Made by a program: the position numbers and the translations under genes. A DNA stretch of 64,000 bases, from assembly GCF_002127325.2 (NCBI RefSeq), contig NC_035443.2, positions 150,060,703 through 150,124,702 of the forward strand, given 5' to 3'. Shown in pieces: positions 53,105-64,000 of the stretch (its first letter is position 1; every line of letters starts with the position of its first letter). The notes under the pieces are model-generated. The model was not told the origin of the DNA, did not search any database, and saw only the letters and a list, made by a program, of their open reading frames with translations. The DNA comes from Helianthus annuus (Eukaryota; Streptophyta; Magnoliopsida; Asterales; Asteraceae).

Positions 53105-54981
53105 TGTAACAACCCGCACGTTCGTGTGTTGTTACTACTCATTATATTCGTTACGCCTAGCACCAGAGATTCGGATCATAATGTACCTATATCGCGTATA
53201 TCGCTATGTCGCAGTATTTTCGCATAATTTCGCATACTTTATCACTATCACATCACATTGTACTTGCTGACAACCACGAAGATGTCGAGTGAGGACCAAT
53301 TCTACCCTCCTTGATAGTCGTGATGTGTCGCAGTGCAACTCAATACTCAAAAATGCACTCGCAGGCACGCGTAACTCGATTATCACAGGATTTGAAATAT
53401 GGTATATGACCCAAATGTGACTAATTATAATAAATACATGAAAATGTGGATGTGAATGTGTGACCAAACTATCGCAACGCTTAACAATCAAAACGAAACG
53501 CCGAAACACTAACCATCGGAACCAATCGATCGAGTGACAGCTCGACCGGATGGTCACCCTATCGGAGTGCCGCCCGATCGGACTGCCACCCGATCGGTGA
53601 CCCACCCGACCCGTGACACTCCAGCACCTCCACTCCTCTTCACCTATAAATAGCACTTGTCACATCACTTGAACAGTGATGTGATAACTCCCACTCGACC
53701 AGCACGCTTTGGGGCTTCCCTCTCTCGATTTCTCGTGATTCTTGTAAGTTTTCAACCTAAATCTTGTACTTCTATGATCTACGCGCACTCCTACACCTTT
53801 CTATCTTTCGAATCTTAACTTTTAACCATGAAATCACCGGATTTGAGGTGTGCTAGGATGATGTCATCATAGAGTTCTTATGAACTTCCTATGTTGGCTT
53901 CAATCCACCAAGAACAACTTAGATCTGAACGATTTCCACATAAATAAACAAAGATCATGCATAGATCTGAACATATTCATGGTGAAAAAGGATTGAAAGA
54001 GGGTTTCTAACTTTCTTTCAACTCTTTTACATTCAATGCACTCAAAACCGATGGAAATCAGATCTTGTTCTAACCTCTACTCGTCCTTAGTGTTGTGTTA
54101 GCCCAAGATCTAGATTCTATCCATGAGACCATCGATTTCAGGTTAAGCAAGAACAACTGACTTGAACCGGTTAACTGGTTGAACTTGGGTGATTCCTGTT
54201 CGACCGGGTCACTTGGGTCAAGATGGGGTTCTGTTGTTTGACATGTTATTGAACAGTCTCGAAAAAACACAAACTACCAAAACAACCAAGTGAAGAAGAC
54301 GATCAGGTCGACCAGGACGGATTGCCATCCGATCGGATTACCGCCCGACCGGGTTGCCACCCGATCGGCTTTCACCTTGGGTCCCACACTTAAACTTTAT
54401 TTCAGACTTCAAGAGTTTGAACATCGAAAGGACTGTCGCCCGATCGGGTTGCCACCCGACCGACCGACCGACCGACCAACCGACCCTGTGATGTTTGAAC
54501 TCAACACGAACAATTTTCAACAAGTTCAATACATTACCAGTTCGAACAGATTGCCGTGAACTTGTTCTCACTAAAGTGTCCTACCAATCGGGTTGCCGCC
54601 CGATCGGACCGCCGTCCGATCGATCGACTTGAAAGGTAGAGATACTTCTCTGTTTTCAAAATGCTACAACGGAAACTTCAAAAGGAAAGCCATCATACAC
54701 AACACATCTTTCCCAAACGAGGTAGCAATCCAATCGAGTGGTCACCCGATCGACCGGCCACCCGATCGACCGACCGCCCGATCGGATTGCCACCCGACCG
54801 GAGTACTGTTCGATCCAATGACACTTTACACCGTTTAGCGCACTATTCGGCGCTTACGCTATCAATCTGTAATCAGGCTATTCTCAGACGCGCTCCTTCA
54901 ATTCAACCAAGTGGTGTTTACTTGTTGAGCACCGACTGTGAGTATACTCGAACCCCTTTTTATCGCATTTTGGGTGTAACA
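53105..54981 (+). mobile_element. Long LTR inserted in CACTA (solo or truncated)
   Basis: Begins TGTAACAACCCGCACG and ends TTTTGGGTGTAACA, imperfect inverted termini of Gypsy-LTR type. Contains CACCTATAAATAGCAC (TATA at 53645) and many CCGATCGG motifs. The 5-bp flanks differ (AGCAG, TACGT), so boundaries or later change are uncertain. No internal ORFs; those reported are artefacts. Confidence 0.5.
53520..54800. repeat. CCGATCGG palindrome clusters in LTR
   Basis: Clusters at 53525-53605, 54300-54375, 54435-54485, 54590-54630 and 54735-54800 with GCCACCCGATCGG, GCCGCCCGATCGG and a GACCGACCGACCGACC run. The palindromic CCGATCGG core recurs well over ten times. Confidence 0.85.
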
Positions 54982-55094
54982 TACGTTCCTATTAAATCAA
55001 ATTTATCAAAACGAATTATTCAATCAAACTGTTTATCACTTGCAAATAACTGTTATGCATATTTATACGTGATGCTAAGTTGTAAAGAATTGTA

Positions 55095-56665
55095 ACTTGG
55101 GGTTATTGTTCTCATACCAATAACCCCTTTCCCTTGAAGTCTACCCAAGTGACGAGATTGAGGAACATTGATACTTTTGACACCATCCAAATAACCTGTG
55201 AATAAGTTAAGCATTGCAATATTAATTAAATTTTACAAAACTAAAATATTGTAAACGTTATGATATCATACCTGTGTAGAACTCATTCACTTCTTCAGAA
55301 GTATATCCTTCAACAATACTACCCTCGGGCCGATTACGATTTTTTACACAACCATTTAAGAAACCCATGTATCTTTCAAAAGGGTACATGTAGCGTAGAA
55401 ATACAGGACCGCAAGCCTGAATTTCTCTTACGATATGCATCACCAGGTGAACCATCACATCGAAAAGTTTGGTGGAAAATACATCTCATGTTCACAGAGT
55501 GTGACGATAATTTCTGTTTGCAAACTTTCTTGTGATTGTGGATTTATTATTTTCGAATGAATCGTGTTGAAGAACGGATAAAGTTTTGTGATTGTATGTC
55601 GGATCTTTTCCGGTAACGATCCACAAATTGCAATAGGAATCATATGTGTCATCAAAACATGACAATAATGAGACTTTATACCAAACAATTTATAGTCTTT
55701 CAATGACACCAACCTTTTTATGTTTGCAGAATAGTTGGATGGAACTTTAATACCGTGTTCACAAAACATTTTTTTTTCTTTTGTTGACATTGTATAGCAC
55801 GCCGGTGGCAGAAAAAAACCCTTAGGTTGCGCAACAGGATGGAGCCCTTCACGTATTCCCATTTCTTGCATATCTTTACGGACATTGATCCCATCTTTAG
55901 TTTTCCCAGGAATGTTTAACAACAAGCCAAGCAAGCTCTCACATACATTTTTCTCGATATGCATAACATTTAAGCAATGTCTAATTTGTAAATGCTTCCA
56001 GTAAGGCAAATCCCAAAAGATAGACTTTTTTTTCCAAATGCCTGGCTCCAAACGAGATTTTTTCCCCAACTCGACGTTTAAATTTCTGACTTTTGAGAAC
56101 GCATCAAATTGTTTCCTTACTTTTCCATGCTCTGGTTTTCCCTCAAACTCCAGAGCTTTGTTCCGGTAATCATGATTGATTGGAAGGAATCTTTGATGTC
56201 CCATGTATACGGTTTTTCTGCAATTATTTAATCACATTGAACTCGTGTCATCTTCACAAACAGGACTAGCAAGTTTACCTTTGGTACTATATCATGACAA
56301 ATTACCATATGCTGCTGTAAAATCACATATGGTGCAAAAAAATCATGGCACGCAAATCAAAATATTCTTTCTTATAAGAATCATACACGTTTACACCTGG
56401 ACTCCATAGGGTTTTAAGGTCATCTATCAATGGAGCCAAATAAACATCAATTTCATTACAAGGTTGTTTCGGACCCTGGATCAACAACGACATCATTATG
56501 TATTTTTTTCATGCATAACCACGGTGGAAGGTTGTAGATGCAAAGAAGAACCGGCCATGTACTGTGGCGACTGCTCATGTTTCCGAAAGGGTTGATCCCG
56601 TCCGAACTAAGTCGAAACCGATTGTTAAACCTGAGGTCGTTTACACAAGTGAACCAAGAACGCAC
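55095..56665 (-). pseudogene. TNP2-like CACTA transposase, broken
   Basis: Minus strand, from 56665: RLSSDGINPFGNMSSRHSTW and YNLPPWLCMK, then a frameshift near 56480 and EIDVYLAPLIDDLKTLWSPG; another frameshift near 56330; GHQRFLPINHDYRNKALEFE at 56204; SIFWDLPYWKHLQIRHCLNV and MHIEKNVCESLLGLLLNIPG near 55950; YTMSTKEKKMFCEHGIKVPS near 55760; EMYFPPNF with a 1-bp frameshift at 55455; then MVHLVMHIVREIQACGPVFL and NRNRPEGSIVEGY; finally PQSRHLGRLQGKGVIG near 55140. This is the transposase plus DUF4218 order of plant En/Spm TNPD. At least three frameshifts; no active enzyme. Confidence 0.88.
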
Positions 56666-56894
56666 AACTCCAATTAATACTCTTGCTTACAGCCTTTTAT
56701 CAAACATAAACCAAAAGGAAACAAACCTTTTTTCTTATTCAAAACTAAACCTTGCTTATTTATAAACCTAAGCTACTATCCTAATTAATTACAAACTTAC
56801 TACAACTAGGAAACATGCCTTTTATCTCTATCCATATCATACTTAGAAAATTCAAATAATATATATATATATATATCTCCATTGTATCATACTT

Positions 56895-57232
56895 AAAAGG
56901 GGTTTTTTAATTATATTTTAAGTCAGGGTTTGTAAACACTGTCTAAAGCTATGTAAGCATATTTTAAGTCAGGGTTGGTATCAAAAGACGCGAATTTTAT
57001 TAGTGTTCAATTATATTTTAAGTCAGGGTTTGTAAACACCGTCTAAAGCTTTGTAAGCATATTTTAAGTCGGGGTTCATATCAAAAGACACGAATTTTAT
57101 TAGTGTTTAAAGGATATTTCGTTAGTATCCTGATGTGATGAGATTGTGTGTGTATATTTAGACGGGGTTATGTGCATTACCGCGTCTAAAAACAAAATTG
57201 ACACCCGTCTAATGGTTACTTGTGTACTAGTG
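56895..57232. repeat. CACTA right subterminal repeats
   Basis: Two roughly 100-bp copies (AATTATATTTTAAGTCAGGG ... GACGCGAATTTTATTAGTG) followed by the terminal GACGGGTG...CTAGTG. Each copy itself contains ATATTTTAAGTC twice. Confidence 0.8.
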
Positions 57233-58155
57233 AGCTTGACCAAAAGTTGCGGGGAGCGGAAAGTCATGAGACCAAATTTTTTTTCCTCTCGCTATGTTTT
57301 GGGTTATATGTTCAGGTCGGATATTCGATTGGGGTCGGGTTAAACAATAATAACTTCAATTAAAACTAAATAATCTTCATTCATTCAAATGAGGCTCTCT
57401 TATTAAAAAAAAATGCTATATATTGTTTAACAAAAATTAAGACCAAATATTTATAATGATGCAAGATAAATGTTAAGTACCTGAACGAAGAATTACAACT
57501 CAGCCCAACGATTTTTAAGATAAATGTTAAGTACCTTTAAGACCTTTAAGATAAAAAAAACCCTCCACTTTAATTTATATATAAAGTAGTAACAAACTTT
57601 ACTTAAATTTTAGCTTGTTCACGTTTTTTTAACTCAATACGAAAATATGTATAAATATTTTTGACAATAAACTTGGTAGGGGCAAGGGAATTTTAGGCAA
57701 AATAATTGGCGATGGCAGATCTATATAATTTTAAAATTTTCGGACGTAAAAAACAGAAATATTACACTTATAATCAAAACATTCGGGGGCAGGTGCAACC
57801 CGATTCCTTAAAATTAAAAGCTAGGCCACTGAGCAAAATACTCCTCCGACTTCCACCATTAATCACTCTCCAAATTTGGAGTATAACAATTATATGTAAA
57901 TCCATGGAAGTTTATAAAGTTTAAGATCGTTTAGAAATAGGATCATAAGCTATGAATATTATATGTCTATCTACCTTTTTATGTTAAGTATAACTATATT
58001 GTTTCGTTATATTACCATATCTGAATACTCTGATTTTGGAAACGTATATACCTAAAAAATTTCTATACGAAAGTACTGTTTATAACACTACACATCGAAA
58101 AGTTCGGATGGGGGGGGGCCCTCCCAGACATACACTAAGTTGCGTCCCTGTAACA
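57233..58155 (+). repeat. Dispersed repeat, copy 2, right part
   Basis: Continues GTGGCGGAGC (51092-51099) after the CACTA as TTGACCAAAAGTTGCGGGG, and near 58035-58150 has AAACGTATATACCTAAAAAA, TTTCTATACGAAAG, CGAAAAGTTCGG and GTTGCGTCCC, the same ordered phrases as 16545-16735. The middle is AT-rich without a recognisable gene. Confidence 0.5.
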
Positions 58156-58217
58156 TTATGTACTCAATACTTGATCATGAACGTGAATTTGGAGGGCTTC
58201 ACATATACGTCATTGTG

Positions 58218-58499
58218 TAAGGGGCTGTTTGGCAACTTCTGAATAGTTAAGTGCTGAACAATAAGAGGTCCGAACCATTAAGTGCTGAACTGGCAAGATG
58301 TCTGAACCATTAAGAGCCAATATAATGCTTAACCCTTCAGAGGCAAATGTCTGACCAATTCAGATTAGAGGTCTTAACCATTCAGACTTTGTATAATACT
58401 TAACCATTCAGAGGCAAATGTTTGAACCATTCAGACATCTACTCACGAAACAAACAGACTGAACCATTAATAGCCTTATTAAGAGGTAAACAAACAATC
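58218..58499. repeat. Possible hAT-like MITE
   Basis: GGGGCTGTTTGGCAACTTCT at the left and, inverted, GATTGTTTGTTTACCTCTTA at the right, with internal repeats of AACCATTCAGAC and AACCATTAAG. No clear 8-bp duplication was found. Confidence 0.35.
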
Positions 58500-58689
58500 C
58501 ATAAATGCGATGTGACATTATCTGTGGTGCTATGGTCATTGAATGTATGTGTATATATGTGTGTGGGGGAAGATTCATTTGAGAAGAAATTTAATGTGAG
58601 AAGAAAAAGAAGAAAGGACATAATGGTAAAACATTAAATAGTTTATAACTCCTCCCATTAATTATGTTATCTCTAATTAATAAAGCAAA

Positions 58690-58850
58690 AAACATTTTAT
58701 CCTACACATTTCAATATTTATCCTACATGTATCTTACACTTACTATAATTTACCCTACGCATATCTAAATTTATCATACACATTTAAGAATTTATCCTAC
58801 GCATATACTAAAATTTATCCTACGCATGTCGAAAATTGTCCTTCACCCTA
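58690..58850. repeat. Degenerate TTTATCCTACRCAT repeat
   Basis: Six or so imperfect copies of TTTATCCTACGCAT/TTTATCCTACACAT at about 25-bp spacing. Confidence 0.7.
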
Positions 58851-59168
58851 AATTATTTTATCTTGAAAGAGTATATTTAAAAATGAGTTACAAGTTTAAT
58901 TAGTTACTAATTAATTACAATTAGAAATTTACTTATATGCTCTTATTAATAACATTAAATACACATATTAAAATGAAGTAAATGAAGCATTTCTATTGGT
59001 TTAAAACTTATTCTTTTTATTCTTAAAAAAATTTTCTTCTTATTTGAACCTTCCACTGTATGTGTGTTAATATAGATGAAAAATCATGTGTGGCACACCC
59101 TATCGCACATTCGGAACACCTGGTTCACTATATATATATGATATATCATTTTCCTTGTTGCTTGCTTA

Positions 59169-59502
59169 GGGTATAAGGAGTGGTTAGATGATTGAGAGTG
59201 GCAAACTAAAAAATCAACCAATGAGAGTGTGCCATGTCAAAGTGGTAAACTATGTTCAAAAAAGTGTTGGCAATGGTTAGACACTTGGTGAAGTGGTAAA
59301 CTATTTTTTTAACAAAAGGAAAAATGTGTGATTGGTTGAGATTGGAATGGACCCCACCCCACACACCTCCTCTCTCTCTCCTATCCTCCCTCCCCGCATC
59401 GTTATACCATCACCGCACAATAAATCAAAATCGGCAAACATCTTGTTGGTGGTGGTTTACCGCGTCGGTAAACTCGTTTGCCGATCACCACTCCGGATAC
59501 CC
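59169..59502. mobile_element. Harbinger-type MITE
   Basis: 334 bp with inverted ends GGGTATAAGGAGTGGT and (minus) GGGTATCCGGAGTGGT, flanked by TTA on both sides (59166-59168, 59503-59505). No coding capacity. The ORFs within it are chance. Confidence 0.75.
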
Positions 59503-59505
59503 TTA

Positions 59506-60539
59506 TATTATGTTGCTCGTATAGGTTTTTGTATTGTTAGTCTATGCCATGTTCTATTTTCATTTTGTTAGGCTTAATTAATAATTGAGTTAATTACACA
59601 AATGAGTCCTTTGGTTTATAGCTAGTTTCGTCTTTGGGTACTAACTTTTTTTTTAACAGGTTCAGGTTCTTTGGTTTTGATTTTGTAACATCTTTGAGTA
59701 TTGAGGCTAAATTTTGTTAAATTTTCAGTTAATATTAGAAAAAATTGACTAAAATACCCTTTTACTCAAAAGAAAAATTACAGGGACTATTCAAGTAAAT
59801 TTCCTAAATTTAATAGACTGGGGTGGTTCGTGTAAATTTACTTAAATCAATTAAATCAAAATAAATAAATAATTAAAAAATGAACTAAAATCCTTCGTTC
59901 ACACCTCTGATTTTCCGGCACCACTCAGACCACAATCGCTGACCCGGCGACCCCCACCTCTTTACATGCACCAACAGCAAATCGAGCCACCTTCCAACAC
60001 TCCTCGCCACCCCAGACTTTGATTATAACTCCCAAAAACATTGATTACAATCCCGAAACAGATCCCGAAACGCTAGACCCACTGCTCTGTTTGTGGCACG
60101 TCAATGGCAGCACGATGTTCCTGTTTCCTTGTCGTGTGGCCATCAGTTGCAGCACGTCAATGGTTTTATTCACCGATCACCACTGGTTTAGTTAACGACG
60201 GGTGAAAATACTTCAACTCTATGAGAGATTGTGGACTAGAACCAGAATTGCGTGGTGATATCCAGTGTCGAGAATTTAGAGAACAGATGCAAGAATTTGG
60301 AGAAGAATTCTTGGTGCGTGTAAGATCTATAAATATGTTGAATTGGCTGAAGAAGCCACTAGCGAAATAAGATTATAATGATGGAAATTATGTACTGTTT
60401 TCAAACATATATTCCCAAGAAAGTAAGTGGGACAAAGCGGTGAATACCAGGAGGAAGGTAGATGAAGTATCCAAAAGTGTTTTCTAAATAGAGATGCAAT
60501 TAGTTAATTAGTTATAATAAAATTAATTGAGAATAACAG
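59506..60539. other. Intergenic, decayed repeats
   Basis: The phrase CAAATGAGTCCTTTGGTTTA and the block ending GACTAAAATACCCTTTTAC (59595-59765) belong to a common plant intergenic repeat type. From 59880 to 60500 no feature is recognised. Confidence 0.4.
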
Positions 60540-61330
60540 TGTTAGGAAACTTCATTTGTAAGTATTGAAGAAAATCTCAATCAACTAGATCTCTGAAGAA
60601 GATAACAGTCCTGAAGAACACAACAAGATGGAGAAAAATAGTTGGGACACCCGAAAAGCAAAGTATCTACTACAAAGAATCTCAAGTTGATAAAGAGTTG
60701 ATTTGGATTATCAGAGAAGGTCATTTCTGATGGATCTGATGATATTTCTGATGAAATATCACCAGTTTCTGACAAATTCTGATCATCAAACTTTCTGATG
60801 ATTTGTTCACCAGAATTTCTGATGAAGTGGCTTATCAGAAATTCTGATGACAGACCCACTTGTCTAAAATCACAACTCTATCCTGCCACCCATGACTGAA
60901 GCATGACATTATTGGTTTTCATGATTACAAATGCAACTTGAACGATGGATTCAATGAATATGTCAAATTGCTACTTTATGCAGGACTTATTGCATGAATA
61001 AACAATTGTTTATTCATGCCCACAGCCGTCTATAAATAGAAGGCTCGAGAGGCAGAAGATACTTGAGGTTGAAGCTTAGCATTCACATACAAACACTCAA
61101 ACTCCAACTGCTCTTCTCTCCCACAGAAATCAAGATTCATTTGTATTAGATAATAATCTTACAATCACCTTGTTAAACTAATTTGTTTCAAAGTGATATA
61201 AAGTTGATAATTCTGTAGGTCTTGTTTCTTGAAAGTCTGATTTCCATTTCTGCACATCTTTTTCACATATACTGAAATCACTTGCCATATTACGTAAAAA
61301 GAAGTTGTTAAGGCCATACTGGGTCCAACA
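60540..61330 (+). repeat. Copia 5' LTR
   Basis: 791 bp, TGTTAGGAAAC to GGTCCAACA. A stretch at 60725-60855 repeats TTTCTGATGA/TCATCAGAAA many times in both orientations. Confidence 0.85.
61031..61038 (+). promoter_or_regulatory. TATA box of copia LTR
   Basis: TATAAATA within CCGTCTATAAATAGAAGG, 300 bp before the LTR end. Confidence 0.7.
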
Positions 61331-61332
61331 AT

Positions 61333-61344
61333 TGGTATCAGAGC
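61333..61344 (+). other. Copia primer binding site
   Basis: TGGTATCAGAGC two bases after the LTR, initiator tRNA-Met type. Confidence 0.92.
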
Positions 61345-61395
61345 AGACTGAATAAATTATTTTCAAACGATCAATCGCTCTTCTATTTTCTAAAT

Positions 61396-63074
61396 ATGGC
61401 CAGCTTTCAAAACGTGGAATAATGCTTTTAACATTGGTTCTATGTCCAAACCTCCGGCTCTGGTCAGAGAGGAATACCCCCAATGGAAAATCAGGATGGT
61501 CAATTTCCTTAATGGTCATGACCGAGCTCTGTTTCAATCCATTGAAAGGGGTCCACATATACCAATGACTGAAATACCAGCAATTCCAGCAACTGACCAA
61601 ACACCAGCAATCCCTGCCTCTCGTGCTCCAAAAAGTGAAATAAACTGGAGACCGGAAGACAAGGATCTGGTGGTTAAGGATGAAAGAGCAAAATCACTCT
61701 TAATAATGGCCATCCCTAATGACATATTTTCACAAGTTGATGCTTGTGCATCAGCCAAGGAAATATGGGATCAGTTGGAAAATCTTTGTGAAGGAGGAGA
61801 AAGGATGAAGAGAAACAAGAGAACAAACAACGTCTCATCCTATGAAAGGTTTAAAAGTTTACCTAATGAAAAGTTAAATGATACATATCAAAGGTTCACA
61901 AAACTTTTAAACGAGCTAAAGAAATTTGGAATAACTAAATCAAATGATGAAAGAAACATTAAATTTCTTGATGCTTTGCCTAGAGAATGGAGAAGTCTCA
62001 CAATGACTTTGTCCTCAACCTTAGAACTAGGAAACACGAGTCTTCACGACTTATATAGCATCTTGATCCCCAGAGAGGAAGAAATATTTGAAGAAACCAT
62101 TCAAAGAGGGGGATCTTTAGCTCTTATCTCTAACTCACAAAGACAAACAACTTCCAATGATCCACAACCATCAAACAGCCAGGCCTTTGAAACTTCTGAT
62201 TCATCATCAGATTTTTCAGCCTTTACTGATGTAATAGCACTGCTCACCAAAACATTTGAGCAAAGGTTGAGGGGAGGAAGCCAGGGGTACAAGAGGAGTG
62301 ATAGAAGGAGGATGGATGATAGATCTAAAGAAGATGTTAGATCTAAAGATAAGGGAAAGGCTGAAGTGGTGTGTTACAAGTGCAAGCAAAAAGGTCATTA
62401 TGCATCTGAGTGTAAGACCAAGAAGCTGAAAGATGTTGCTTACTATGAAAGGAAGCTTGAGGAAGCTAAGAAGCAACAACAGCAAGTCAGCTTAATTGCT
62501 GGAACAGATACATGGCTATCTGATGACTCTTCTGATGAAAAAGAAGAAGAAATGGCCAACTTCTGTCTCATGGCACTTTCTAATGACATACCAGAGACTT
62601 CAGGACAACAGGTAAGTTTAGACAATCTTGATCTTGAACACAAGCTAAATGAGCTCATGTCAGATTTTTTAAACTTGCAAGTTAAACATCAATCAGATGG
62701 TAAAAAAATCTGATGAGTTGCAGAGGACTTTGAATAAAATCATTCTTGAAAACCAATTATTGATAGAACAAAGTTTAGATCAAAGAGCTAAAATTGAGTT
62801 CTATGAAAATGAAAGAAGAGATCTTTACAAGAAAATCAATGATAAAGAAATTAATGTAAGAGGTTTTCAAGAAGCAAAAGAATTCATAAGTTTCATAGAG
62901 TCCACTCCAAAGAACAAAGGAGAAGGGTTGGGTTATGTAAGAACAAACAATAACAAACCCACTGTCTTTGTAAAAGCTACTCAACAGACTTCTGATAAAT
63001 ACTTATTAGAATCTGATTCTGAAACTTTCAAATCAACATGTTCTGAATACTCCTTTGATAAGCCAAATTTTTAA
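61396..63074 (+). pseudogene. Copia Gag, frameshifted
   Basis: The likely original ATG is 61396 (MASFQNV), but a 1-bp indel puts it out of frame with the main ORF, which opens at ATG 61442 (MSKPPALVREEYPQWKIRMV) for 423 codons. Contains the Gag core (SAKEIWDQLENLCEGGERMK, LNDTYQRFTKLLNELKKFGI), a Lys/Arg-rich patch and a CCHC knuckle CYKCKQKGHYASEC near 62370. At 62707 an A7 run shifts the frame, and the coiled-coil C-terminal part continues 62697-63074 (SDELQRTLNKIILENQLLIE). Forms virus-like particles in intact elements. Confidence 0.88.
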
Positions 63075-64000
63075 CCAAAAAGAAGTGAATGCAGTCAAGA
63101 GTTTGTAAAAACTCCAGAAGTAGTTCACTCATCTTTTCAAAACTATCCCTACATTCCATCACAAGAAGGAAAATCAGAAATTTCTGATGATTCCTGTATG
63201 TGTGTTGAAATACTGAAGCTTGTTCAACACCATCTCCAAAAGAAAAACAAAAATTCTGTTAATGGCTCAGCATCCAACAGAAATTCTGATGAAAGGTCAT
63301 CTAGAAGAATTAATAAAACCAGAATATCATCAGAAAGTGTACCCAAGCATGCATGGGTACCTAAATCCCTCTAATCATTTCATTTCAGGACCATCATGTG
63401 CAGCAGATCTGGTACTGCGACTCAGGAAGCTCCAAGCACATGACTGGAGATAGGAGCTTACTCAGCAACTTTGTCCCAAAGCTGGGTAAAATGGTGAACT
63501 TTGGAAACGGAGTTAAAGGAAGGATAACGGGATACAGATGTATCAGGTATGGATGTTTGACCATTGAAAGAGTAGCTTATGTTGAAAGCTTAAAATATAA
63601 TTTGCTGAGCTGTGGTTAATTCTGTGACAAAGGTTTTCAGGTAACATTTTTACCAGAAAAATGCTTGCTAATAGGTATGGATGATAATAAAGTATACTTG
63701 AGTGGGAAAAGGATAAGACAATCAATTTATTACTTTGACTTCAAAGAAGAAAATGAACATCCTAAACTATGTTTATTTTCAAAGATTAACAAAGGAAGTA
63801 GTTGGTTGTGGCATAAAAGATTAGCTCACTTGAATTTCAAAAACCTAAACAAATTAGCAAGTAAAGGTCTGGTAAAAGGGTTACATTTCATATCCTCTAA
63901 AAAGGATAAAATTTGTGATGCTTGTGAGATGGGAAAGTCAAAAAGAAGCTCTCACAAGTCAATTTCTGAATCTTCCATTACACAAAATTTGGAACTTTTA
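63075..64000 (+). pseudogene. Copia pol 5' part: protease and GAG-pre-integrase
   Basis: After a TAA at 63072 and a further break near 63374, protease WYCDSGSSKHMTGDRSL begins at about 63410 (catalytic DSG present). YVESLKYNLLSCG*FCDKGF contains an in-frame TAA at 63617. Then FQVTFLPEKCLL and the GAG-pre-integrase HKRLAHLNFKNLNKLASKGL with CDACEMGKSKRSSHK near 63920. Truncated by the window edge. This segment is the template against which the array proteins' dead protease region can be compared. Confidence 0.88.

Larger units (their letters stand above)
51100..57232 (-). mobile_element. CACTA (En/Spm-type) transposon
   Basis: 6133 bp with inverted ends CACTAGTACAGAAGTGAGC (left) and CACTAGTACACAAGTAACC (right, minus strand), both followed by CATTAGACG, and a perfect 3-bp duplication AGC (51097-51099, 57233-57235). 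Subterminal repeats lie near both ends. Genes are on the minus strand: broken TNP2-like transposase, Ulp1-like remnant and an RRM exon. An LTR has inserted at 53105-54981. The surrounding sequence rejoins as GTGGCGGAGC-TTGACC, a repeat seen also at 16545. Confidence 0.93.
60540..64000 (+). mobile_element. Ty1-copia retrotransposon, 5' part
   Basis: 5' LTR 60540-61330, primer site 61333-61344, gag (61396-63074, frameshifted), then protease and GAG-pre-integrase running off the window. The element is damaged by frameshifts and stops. Lineage is not assigned. Confidence 0.92.

Noticed and set aside
53204..53656. 150-residue ORF in the inserted LTR
   Set aside because: Low-information translation of LTR sequence with CCGATCGG motifs; no family resemblance.

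Overview
This is plant nuclear DNA: a gene-poor, AT-rich stretch made almost entirely of nested transposable elements with a few decayed host genes. The element families (a Tekay-type chromovirus with an extra proline-rich ORF, a Tat-type Gypsy element with an antisense ORF, copia, CACTA, MULE and Harbinger elements, and a CCHC-ARID protein family) suggest a eudicot, most likely Asteraceae. That assignment is inference from memory of the families. No rRNA, tRNA or CRISPR was seen, and no clearly intact conserved host gene.

Layout. 1-2028: probable Gypsy 3' end and LTR. 2029-4569: two same-orientation copies of an LTR with CpG-rich GCGCGC blocks. 4570-7484: unrecognised DNA, then a copia-type LTR. 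7966-13461: the end of a CACTA element with palindromic subterminal repeats, into which a 4.8-kb MULE inserted with a perfect 9-bp target duplication. The MULE carries a decayed mudrA-like transposase gene and a small intact GRF zinc-finger/membrane ORF. 13642-15612: Harbinger-type element with a broken Myb/SANT-like ORF. 16877-18073: solo LTR with a perfect 5-bp duplication.

18172-27762 is the most striking region: a head-to-tail array of five 1815-bp units in which six LTRs alternate with five internal regions. Each internal region has a tRNA-iMet-type primer binding site and a purine-rich tract, and encodes a 502-codon protein with a CCHC knuckle, a catalytically dead copia protease/GAG-pre-integrase-like segment and an ARID DNA-binding domain. 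Units 2 and 3 are open; units 1, 4 and 5 are broken. It looks like a non-autonomous Ty1-copia derivative that acquired an ARID domain and was amplified as a multi-LTR tandem.

28152-31628: a rearranged GH17 beta-1,3-glucanase pseudogene (minus) and a PDS5-like cohesin-factor pseudogene (plus). 31653-43193: a Tekay-type chromovirus (minus) inserted in the PDS5-like gene, with a 3.56-kb 3' LTR, gag-pol with two stops, an extra ORF upstream of gag, and a truncated 5' LTR. 43194-49256: the 3' part of a Tat-type Gypsy element (plus) with an integrase remnant, a long antisense ORF, a 51-bp minisatellite and a 3' LTR. 50694-51090: 5'-truncated LINE. 51100-57232: a 6.1-kb CACTA element with AGC target duplications, a broken TNP2 transposase, an Ulp1-like protease remnant joined to a captured RRM exon, and an inserted LTR. 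59169-59502: Harbinger-type MITE. 60540-64000: 5' part of a Ty1-copia element running off the edge.

The sequence records layered insertions (MULE into CACTA, chromovirus into a host pseudogene, LTR into CACTA, CACTA into another repeat) and several illegitimate joins. Only three coding sequences are open without visible damage and likely real: the GRF ORF, the extra chromovirus ORF, and the ARID ORF in units 2 and 3.
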